Source: Nitriliruptorales bacterium (lineage in GTDB: Bacteria > Actinomycetota > Nitriliruptoria > Euzebyales > Egibacteraceae). From it: a stretch of DNA of 11,941 bases. The position numbers were made by a program, and so were the translations under genes. Position 1 is the first letter of the stretch; the number at the start of each line of letters is the position of its first letter. Under the pieces are notes generated by a model that did not search any database, was not told the origin of the DNA, and saw only the letters and a list, made by a program, of their open reading frames with translations. This document shows, one piece after another, positions 1 through 6,511 of this stretch. The stretch covers positions 1 to 11,941 of the forward strand of contig SKPY01000230.1 in assembly GCA_007119305.1 (NCBI GenBank), given 5' to 3'.

Positions 1-632
1 CGCCGGTCGTCGGGTGCCTGCCCGGCAGCGTCGGCCCGCAGCAGCTCGAGCCCGCAGCGGGCGAGCACCCGCTCGCAGGCGGCGCTGAGGCGCGCGGAGA
101 GGGCGTCGGCGGCTGCCTCGTCGACCGCGAAGGCGTAGGCGTCGCAGCGGGTGTGCTCACGGGCGCGCAGCAGCCCCAGACGCGGCCCCGCCTCGTCCTG
201 GAACGTCGTGGCCAGCTGGTAGAGCACCTGCGGCAGCTGGCGGTGCGAGGACAGGCACCCGGCGGCGAACAGCGTGGCCTGCTCTTCGTGGTACGGGGCG
301 AGCCCGAGCTCGGTGCCGCCGCGATCCCGCAGGCTCAGCATGAGCGGATCGTCGCGGGTCAGCTCGTCCCAGCGGGCGCTCGCCCGCCACGGGTCCGCAG
401 GCTGCAGGCACGTGAAGCGCACCTCCTGGCAGCCGAGCCCGTCCAGCTCCGCGCGGGCGATCGCCTCGATCCGGCGGCTGACCCGCACGAGCAGCGGGCC
501 GCGGGCGAACAGCCCGGGCCCCACCTGCTGCAGCATGCCGGCACGCACGAGCAGGGCGTGACTCGCCGCGGTGGCCTCCGCGGGGGGGTGGCGGCGCGTG
601 GCAACGAGCTGGGTGGACAGGCGCCGCGTCAT
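1..632 (-). CDS. Prolyl-tRNA synthetase-like protein, N-terminal part (3' end outside window)
   Basis: The reading frame starts at ATG 632-630 behind a good ribosome site (GGAAGGAG, about 5 bases upstream) and stays open to the window edge, giving 210 residues. It aligns from memory with the class II catalytic core of bacterial ProRS: SHALLVRAGMLQQVGPGLF (24-42; family SHKLLLRAGYIRQLAAGIY), LQPADPWRASARWDEL (76-91; family LQPAELWQESGRWD), HRQLPQVLYQ (130-139) and PRLGLLRAREH (150-160; family PRFGLMRGREF). ProRS charges tRNA-Pro with proline in the cytoplasm. Several key positions differ: motif 1 has Thr74 where the family has Pro (LMP), motif 2 reads FQDE with Gln145 instead of the ATP-binding Arg of FRDE, and THEE is YHEE (114-117). 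It may therefore be an inactive or repurposed paralogue rather than the housekeeping enzyme. Fold assignment is confident; charging activity is doubtful. Confidence 0.85.
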   Translation of the reverse strand, partial: MTRRLSTQLVATRRHPPAEATAASHALLVRAGMLQQVGPGLFARGPLLVRVSRRIEAIARAELDGLGCQEVRFTCLQPADPWRASARWDELTRDDPLMLSLRDRGGTELGLAPYHEEQATLFAAGCLSSHRQLPQVLYQLATTFQDEAGPRLGLLRAREHTRCDAYAFAVDEAAADALSARLSAACERVLARCGLELLRADAAGQAPDDR

Positions 633-781
633 CCTCGCTCCTTCCCCGCAGGTGGTCGCGCAGGCTGCGCGCGATCGGCCGGACAGGCTACCCGCCCTGC
701 CCACCCCGCCATGGTCCCCTGGCACCGCGGGGGAGTAGCCTGGCTGCTTGACCAGGACCTACCCGTGAACGCGAGAGCATC
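633..781. other. Divergent intergenic region between the ProRS-like gene and ask
   Basis: This 149-base gap must hold start signals for both flanking genes, which point away from each other. I see no convincing -35/-10 pair. TAGCCT occurs as a -10-like hexamer on both strands (736-741 on plus; 690-685 on minus), each without a recognisable -35 at 17 bases. TTGACC at 748-753 has no matching -10. A small hairpin, CCTGG/CCAGG with an 8-base loop, lies at 740-757 in the ask leader. No lysine riboswitch is evident and the space is too short for one. Confidence 0.4.
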
Positions 782-2005
<1,224 letters not shown>

Positions 2006-2007
2006 GC

Positions 2008-3051
2008 ATGCGGGTTGCGGTTGTCGGTGCGACGGGCGCGGTGGGGCGGGAGCTCCGGCGTCTGCTCGAGGCGCGAGCGTTCCCCTGTGACGACGTGGTG
2101 TTCCTCGCCAGCGAGCGGTCGGCCGGGAGCACGCTGCCGTTCGGGGGAGCCGACGTCACCGTGCGTGCGCTCGCTGACGAGGACGCCTTCAAGGGGGTCG
2201 ACATCGCGCTGTTCTCCGCCGGGGCGAGCCGCTCGCGGGAGCACGCTCCCCGCGCCGTGGAGGCCGGGGCGGTGGTCGTCGACAACTCCTCGGCGTTCCG
2301 CATGGACCCGGACGTGCCGCTCGTGGTCACCGAGGTCAACGCCGATGCGCTCGAGCTGCTGCGCACCGGCGGCAGGGGCATCGTCGCGAACCCCAACTGC
2401 ACGACGATGACCGCGATGCTGCCGCTGAAGGCGCTGCACGACGCGTTCGGCCTCGTCGGCTTCACCGCCACGAGCCTGCAGGCCGCAGGCGGGGCGGGCC
2501 AGAAGGGCATGGACGAGCTGCTCGAGCAGATCGAGCCGCTCGCGGCGGAGCCCGATCTCCTGCGCAGCGACGGCGCGACCGCCAAGGGCCTGGTGGACAA
2601 GCCCATGGTCCACGCCGACGTGCTCGCGTTCAACGTGGTGCCCCTGCTCGGCCCCCTTGACGAGCACGGGTACACCGACGAGGAGATGAAGCTGCGCAAC
2701 GAGTCGCGCAAGATCCTCGCCCTGCCCGAGCTGCTCGTCGCCCCCACCTGCACCCGGGTGCCCGTGATGGTCGGTCACTGCATCTCGATCCGTGCGCTGT
2801 TCCAGGACCGCGTCCGCAGCGTCGCGGAGGCGATCGCATCCATGGACAACTTCCCCGGCATCGTCGTCGAGCAGGCGCCGACGCCCCTCGCGTACGCCGG
2901 CCGGGACGAGGTGGCGGTGGGCCGGGTCCGTCTCGACCTGGCCGACGACCACGCCCTGGACTTCTTCGTCGTCGGTGACAACCTGCTCAAGGGCGCCGCG
3001 CTGAACACCGTGCAGATCGCGGAGGAGCTGGTCGCCCGCGAGCTCACCTGA
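2008..3051 (+). CDS. asd: Aspartate-semialdehyde dehydrogenase
   Basis: Reduces beta-aspartyl phosphate to aspartate semialdehyde with NADPH, the step after aspartokinase and the branch point to diaminopimelate/lysine and homoserine. The 347-residue protein has the N-terminal dinucleotide-binding motif VGATGAVGREL (5-15), the catalytic cysteine in NPNCTT (Cys131), the GGAGQKGMDEL segment typical of the bacterial family, and the active-site histidine in RVPVMVGHC (His257). Length and motif order are normal. The ATG at 2008 lies two bases after the lysC stop, with an AGGGGG ribosome site inside the end of lysC, so translation is probably coupled. A strong stem-loop follows 38 bases after the stop codon. 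Confidence 0.97.
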   Translation: MRVAVVGATGAVGRELRRLLEARAFPCDDVVFLASERSAGSTLPFGGADVTVRALADEDAFKGVDIALFSAGASRSREHAPRAVEAGAVVVDNSSAFRMDPDVPLVVTEVNADALELLRTGGRGIVANPNCTTMTAMLPLKALHDAFGLVGFTATSLQAAGGAGQKGMDELLEQIEPLAAEPDLLRSDGATAKGLVDKPMVHADVLAFNVVPLLGPLDEHGYTDEEMKLRNESRKILALPELLVAPTCTRVPVMVGHCISIRALFQDRVRSVAEAIASMDNFPGIVVEQAPTPLAYAGRDEVAVGRVRLDLADDHALDFFVVGDNLLKGAALNTVQIAEELVARELT

Positions 3052-3088
3052 ACGGGCGCGTGCCCGGGCGCGGCCTCCGGAACCTCGG

Positions 3089-3130
3089 TGGAGCGGATCT
3101 GGGGGGGTCAGGGCCCATGGATCCGCTCCA
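3089..3130. terminator. Stem-loop between convergent asd and VOC genes, likely bidirectional terminator
   Basis: TGGAGCGGATC (3089-3099) and GATCCGCTCCA (3120-3130) form a perfect 11-bp stem around a 20-base loop. It stands 38 bases after the asd stop and 21 bases beyond the stop of the gene arriving on the other strand, which fits a shared terminator. There is no T tract on either side, which is common in GC-rich actinobacteria. A second pair of GGGCCC blocks (3111-3116 and 3144-3149) could form an alternative pairing. Confidence 0.7.
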
Positions 3131-3151
3131 GCCCAATGGGGAGGGGCCCGG

Positions 3152-3856
3152 TCAGTCGCTCACGACGGCGGGGCCGACGCCCGCCTCGGCCGGACGCGGC
3201 ACGGTGCCCCGCATGCGCAGGTGCCTGGGGCCGGGCTCGCCCGCGACGATGACGACGTCGAGCGGGCTGTGGGGCCAGGTGCAGCAGAGCTCGGTGTCGT
3301 CGCCGGTGACCGTGGCGCCGAGAAGGCTCCACAGCCACCGGACGTGACCGGGGTCCGGGTGCGCCAGCGTGGGCCCGAGCAGCCGGGCGGCACCGGGGGC
3401 GGGGTCCTCCGGCGTCTGGCCGGTCCGGCGTGCCCACTCGTCCTCGGTGAGCGCGCCCTGGGCGATCTGCACGACCAGGCCGCCCACCTGGCTGGGCCGC
3501 AGGAACCCCTCGTGCCACACGGGGTCGTCGAACCGCACGTCCACGACGTCCAGTCCCTGCTGCTCCAGCTCGGCGAGCGCAGCGCGCAGGTCGGCCACCA
3601 TGAGGGTGACGTGATGGATCTGCGCCCCGTACCGGTCGAGGAACGCCGAGACGAACGTCGGGCGGTCGGCCGCCGGCGACGGCGCGAGCAGCTCCAGGCG
3701 GCCGCCGCCGGCGAAACGGAGCTGACGGGTCGCAAACACGCCGTTGTCGCCGCCGCCGAGCCGGCCGCCGCCCAGCTCGGCGTGCCAGCGCCCGAGCGCC
3801 TTGTCGATGTCGGGCACGGCCACAGCGACGTGGTCGAGCACGGCTGCGAGGGGCAC
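3152..3856 (-). CDS. VOC (glyoxalase/bleomycin-resistance fold) family protein
   Basis: A 234-residue cytoplasmic protein with the vicinal-oxygen-chelate fold. The first half resembles methylmalonyl-CoA epimerase and glyoxalase I: DHVAVAVPDID (8-18), LELLAP (54-59), a central HHVTLMVADL (81-90), and a final strand GGLVVQIAQ (125-133). Expected metal ligands are His9, Glu55, His81 or His82 and a residue on the final strand. That last position appears to be Gln130, where epimerases of this fold usually have Glu, so metal binding or activity may differ. Residues about 145-234 may be a second, degenerate half. The GTG start at 3856 has AAAGGA about 7 bases upstream. It lies 74 bases downstream of the acetyltransferase gene on the same strand and is probably co-transcribed. 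Substrate unknown. Confidence 0.8.
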   Translation of the reverse strand: MPLAAVLDHVAVAVPDIDKALGRWHAELGGGRLGGGDNGVFATRQLRFAGGGRLELLAPSPAADRPTFVSAFLDRYGAQIHHVTLMVADLRAALAELEQQGLDVVDVRFDDPVWHEGFLRPSQVGGLVVQIAQGALTEDEWARRTGQTPEDPAPGAARLLGPTLAHPDPGHVRWLWSLLGATVTGDDTELCCTWPHSPLDVVIVAGEPGPRHLRMRGTVPRPAEAGVGPAVVSD

Positions 3857-3930
3857 GGCGTCGTCCTTTGCGGAAAGGCTCCGGCAACGCTAGCCGCTGG
3901 CTGCGCCCGGCTGCGAACCCGGCAGCAGGC

Positions 3931-5118
3931 TTAGAAGAAGTCCAGCAGCGTCGGGACCGCGCCCCCGAACGCCGCATCCAGCGCGCGCAGCGTCGCCGCC
4001 GGGCCCGCGAGCCTGCCGGCACGTGCGAGGTCGCCGGCTGTCCGGTAGCCGGTCAGCAGTGGGCCGAGGGCGGTCACGTCCACGCGCGCCTCGGCGCGCG
4101 CCGCCGGCTCGAGCCTGCCGTGACCGTCGGCCACCTCCAGGCGCCACGGGCCGTGGTTGTCCGGGAGCATGGGGTCGTCCACCGCGAACGTGGTGGCCAC
4201 CCGCAGGCCCTCCGGGTACCCGCGGGCTCCCACGGCCCGGGGCAGGTGCAGGGGGCGGGCCATCCAGTCGAAGTCCCGGTCACGGACCAGGTCCTGCTCG
4301 GCCAGCAGCAGCGCCCAGGGGTTCGGGGCCGGCGCGTGGAAGGTCGCGTCGCGTGCGAGGGTGCCGTGGCTGCCGACGAACCCCACCACGCCTGCCAGCC
4401 CGCGCCCGGTCTCGGCCGCCCAGTCGACGATCCGCAGCGTGTGCTGCCAGTGCTCGGGAATCGCCTCGTGCGCCACCAGGACGTAGGCCTCGAGCCCGTC
4501 CCGGGACTGTGCGTCCAGGCCGTAGGCGAACTGGACCTGCTCGCGCAGGCTGCGCCAGCGGGGCTCGTCGCGGACCTCCGGACCGTTCAGCGCAGCAGCC
4601 CAGCGTTCCTGACACGCCTGCACCGCCGGCCAGTCGGCGTCGCTCAACGGACGCAGCGGCGTGCCTGCCTGCGGCGCGAACCGGGCGGGCAGCCGCCAGC
4701 GGATGTACGTCCCGGCCTGCTCCCACCCGAGCTTGCGGTAGAGGGCGTTGGCGGCGGGGAAGAGCAGCGACAGCCCGAGCTGCTGGCCTGCGCCGTGCCG
4801 CACGGCTGCGCGCATGAGGGCGGAGGCGACGCCGGTGCCGCGGTGCTCCGGCGCCACACCGACCCCGCCGATGTGCTGGCAGGCCACCTCGCGCCCGCCG
4901 AACCAGTGTGCGTTCGGCTTCAGCACGCACTGGCCGAGCGCGGCGTGCGTGGCCGCGTCGGCAAGGACCCACACCAGGCCCTCCGCGGCGCGCTCCTCGA
5001 ACCGGCTGACGAGCTGCTCCAAGTCCCCGGTGCTGCCGAAGGAGGCCTGCATCCGGCGGGCGGCGTCCGCTGCCTCGCCCACGGCGAGCGGGCGGAAGCG
5101 GAAGCGTGCGGTGCTCAT
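3931..5118 (-). CDS. Eis-like GNAT family N-acetyltransferase with SCP2-like C-terminal domain
   Basis: Acetyl-CoA-dependent N-acetyltransferase of the Eis family, whose members acetylate amines of aminoglycosides, proteins or polyamines; the substrate here is unknown. Numbering from ATG 5118 gives 395 residues, close to the roughly 400 of mycobacterial Eis. The first GNAT domain has the CoA-binding loop VGVAPEHRGTGVASALM (86-102; V-x-P-x-x-R-G-x-G) and ALYRKLGW, in which Tyr127 matches the general acid Tyr126 of Eis. A second, CoA-less GNAT-like region follows (about 150-290), then an SCP2-like domain. The protein ends in DFF; in Eis the terminal Phe carboxylate acts as general base, and Phe395 could do so here. 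I chose ATG 5118 over 5139 because it overlaps the preceding stop as ATGA, implying translational coupling to the MazG-like gene. Confidence 0.87.
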   Translation of the reverse strand: MSTARFRFRPLAVGEAADAARRMQASFGSTGDLEQLVSRFEERAAEGLVWVLADAATHAALGQCVLKPNAHWFGGREVACQHIGGVGVAPEHRGTGVASALMRAAVRHGAGQQLGLSLLFPAANALYRKLGWEQAGTYIRWRLPARFAPQAGTPLRPLSDADWPAVQACQERWAAALNGPEVRDEPRWRSLREQVQFAYGLDAQSRDGLEAYVLVAHEAIPEHWQHTLRIVDWAAETGRGLAGVVGFVGSHGTLARDATFHAPAPNPWALLLAEQDLVRDRDFDWMARPLHLPRAVGARGYPEGLRVATTFAVDDPMLPDNHGPWRLEVADGHGRLEPAARAEARVDVTALGPLLTGYRTAGDLARAGRLAGPAATLRALDAAFGGAVPTLLDFF

Positions 5119-5405
5119 CGCGCGAGCTCGCAGGCGCACGGCGCCGCGTCGCAGCGGGGACAGCGCTCGGCGTAGCGGGCCGCGACCTGGGCGAGGTCCA
5201 CGCCCGCCTGGTCGGCCAGCGAGGCGAGCCAGGCGAGCACGTCAGCGAACTCCCGCTCCCGGTCGGCCGTGCTGCCGCGGAACAGGGCGCGTGACAGCTC
5301 CCCGCACTCCTCGGTGAACCATGCGAAGGAGCGGGCGAGCCCGCGGGCGCGGTCACGCTCGCCGTAGAGGTGCCGCATTTGCTGCTGGAAGGTGGCGAGA
5401 TCCAT
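5115..5405 (-). CDS. MazG-like nucleotide pyrophosphohydrolase
   Basis: A short (96-residue) all-alpha NTP pyrophosphohydrolase of the MazG superfamily, which hydrolyses (d)NTPs to NMP and pyrophosphate, often as house-cleaning. The metal-binding signature is present: EECGE (32-36) followed 15 residues later by EFAD (52-55), matching EExxE...ExxD. The C-terminal tail holds four cysteines (82, 85, 90, 92) in a CxxC-x4-CxC pattern that could bind zinc. The reading frame extends back to 5513, but that part covers the tRNA; ATG 5405 gives a product with the normal N-terminal helix, although its ribosome site is weak. It lies 49 bases downstream of tRNA-Pro with no terminator visible between, and its stop overlaps the acetyltransferase start. 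Confidence 0.8.
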   Translation of the reverse strand: MDLATFQQQMRHLYGERDRARGLARSFAWFTEECGELSRALFRGSTADREREFADVLAWLASLADQAGVDLAQVAARYAERCPRCDAAPCACELAR

Positions 5406-5454
5406 GAGTGCTCGGCAGGGCCCACCGCACCTGGGGAGGGCGGAGTGCGCGAAG

Positions 5455-5529
5455 TCGGGATGCCCGGATTTGAACCGGGGACCTCCACGTCCCGAACGTG
5501 GCGCGCTAACCAAGCTGCGCTACATCCCG
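5455..5529 (-). tRNA. tRNA-Pro, anticodon CGG
   Basis: The reverse strand folds into a complete 75-base cloverleaf. The acceptor CGGGATG (5529-5523) pairs with CATCCCG (5462-5456), with discriminator A at 5455. The D stem is GCGC/GCGC. The anticodon stem CCACG/CGTGG encloses the loop TTCGGGA, giving anticodon CGG, which reads the proline codon CCG. The variable loop is AGGTC. The T arm is CCCGG-TTCAAAT-CCGGG. The 3' CCA is not encoded (CTTC follows the discriminator), so it must be added. A promoter lies about 20 bases upstream. Confidence 0.97.
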
Positions 5530-5556
5530 AAAGGAGCCGCACGGCGCGGCCAGGCA

Positions 5557-5585
5557 AGTGTAGGTGAGCGTGCGGGTCCGCTCAA
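5557..5585 (-). promoter_or_regulatory. Promoter of tRNA-Pro (and probably the genes after it)
   Basis: On the minus strand TTGAGC (5585-5580) and TACACT (5562-5557) are separated by exactly 17 bases, a good match to the primary sigma factor consensus. Transcription should start near 5550, giving a leader of about 20 bases before the tRNA. With no terminator visible after the tRNA, the MazG-like, Eis-like and VOC genes may also be read from it. Confidence 0.65.
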
Positions 5586-5586
5586 T

Positions 5587-5598
5587 CCGCCCGGGCGG
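5587..5598. repeat. 12-bp perfect palindrome upstream of the tRNA-Pro promoter
   Basis: CCGCCCGGGCGG reads the same on both strands. It falls between the stop of the metallophosphoesterase gene and the -35 box of the tRNA promoter, touching neither. It could be a weak terminator hairpin for the upstream operon or a dimeric protein-binding site. In sequence this GC-rich, a chance palindrome is also possible. Confidence 0.3.
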
Positions 5599-5602
5599 CG
5601 GG

Positions 5603-6511
5603 TCAGTCGTGCGGGGGGCGTGCCGTGCGGGCCTGCACGAGGTCCACCATGGTGGCTTCGGGGCGGCACCAGAACCGGATCGGGGCGTACATGGACTGGC
5701 CGGCGCCCGCCGACACGTGCAGCCACAGATCGCTCCCGTAGCGGGACGGGCCGCGGGCCAGGCGGAGCGGGAGGTCGCAGTTGGCGACCAGCGCACCAAC
5801 GCCGGGCACCCGCACCTGCCCACCATGGGTGTGGCCGGCGAACACGACGTCGAAGCCGCGGGCGTCGAAGACGTCGAGGGCGCGTCGGTACGGCGCGTGC
5901 ACCAACCCCAGGCGCGTCGCGAACCCGTCCGCCGGCGTGGTCCAATCGATGCGTTCGGGGTGGTCCGCGCGGAGGTGCGGGTCACCGAGGCCCGCCACGT
6001 CGACCGCACCGGCCGGTGTGCGCACCGTCGCCCGCCGGTTGTCGAACCGCTGCCAGCCCGCGTCCGCGAGGCCAGCGGTCAGCGCAGCGGTGTCGACCGG
6101 CTCGCCGTGCACGTACTCGTCGCGCGGGCCGAAGTAGCGCAGCGGGTTCTTCGGCGCGGGTTCGAAGCGGTCGTTGGAGCCGAGCACGTAGATGCCGAGC
6201 GCGCCGCGCCGGTCGGACAGCAGCTCGAGCGCCGGTTGGATCGCCCGGCCGTGGCCCAGGATGTCGCCGGTGAGCACGACCACGTCAGGGTGCTGGACGA
6301 GGCAGCGGCGCACGAAGGTGTGCACCGGGCTGCGCCACGGAGGCAGGTGCAGGTCCGACAGGTGCAGCACCCGCAGCGGCCGCTCGGCGGGTGCCCGCAG
6401 GACCGGCAGGGTCACATGGCGCAGCGCGTACCAGCGACGCTCGACGAGGGCGGCGTAGGCCAGGGTGGCGAGGCCCGTGCCGACCGCCGCCCCGGCGATC
6501 CGACGGCTCAC
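5603..6511 (-). CDS. Membrane-anchored metallophosphoesterase
   Basis: A 302-residue calcineurin-like phosphoesterase with one N-terminal hydrophobic segment (about 5-22) likely to anchor it in the membrane. The two-metal signature runs in order: DLH (53-55), GD (82-83), GSND (111-114), His205 in LVHAP, and GHTHGGQ (226-232). The third block is usually GNHD/E; from memory GSND also occurs in mycobacterial homologues such as Rv3683. Related YkuE/YaeI-type enzymes act on phosphate esters of lipids or nucleotides; the substrate here is unknown. The start is GTG 6511, which overlaps the PBP stop as GTGA. It is therefore translationally coupled to the PBP gene, suggesting an envelope role. Confidence 0.9.
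   Translation of the reverse strand: MSRRIAGAAVGTGLATLAYAALVERRWYALRHVTLPVLRAPAERPLRVLHLSDLHLPPWRSPVHTFVRRCLVQHPDVVVLTGDILGHGRAIQPALELLSDRRGALGIYVLGSNDRFEPAPKNPLRYFGPRDEYVHGEPVDTAALTAGLADAGWQRFDNRRATVRTPAGAVDVAGLGDPHLRADHPERIDWTTPADGFATRLGLVHAPYRRALDVFDARGFDVVFAGHTHGGQVRVPGVGALVANCDLPLRLARGPSRYGSDLWLHVSAGAGQSMYAPIRFWCRPEATMVDLVQARTARPPHD

Noticed and set aside
633..781. Lysine riboswitch ahead of lysC
   Set aside because: The gap is only 149 bases and shows no multi-helix L-box pattern; control more likely acts through the ACT domains.
3857..3930. Terminator between the Eis-like and VOC genes
   Set aside because: Only a 5-bp stem with a 7-base loop (GCTGC/GCAGC) can be drawn, too weak to call in this GC-rich sequence.
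3931..5139. Eis-like start at 5139
   Set aside because: ATG 5118 makes the typical ATGA overlap with the preceding stop, and the residues between are not family-like.
3868..5175. 435-residue plus-strand frame opposite the Eis-like gene
   Set aside because: No domain motifs are seen, and the opposite strand encodes a full-length protein with conserved active-site residues.
5115..5513. Longer MazG-like protein starting at 5513
   Set aside because: The extra 36 N-terminal residues would be translated from the body of tRNA-Pro; the family's N terminus fits ATG 5405.
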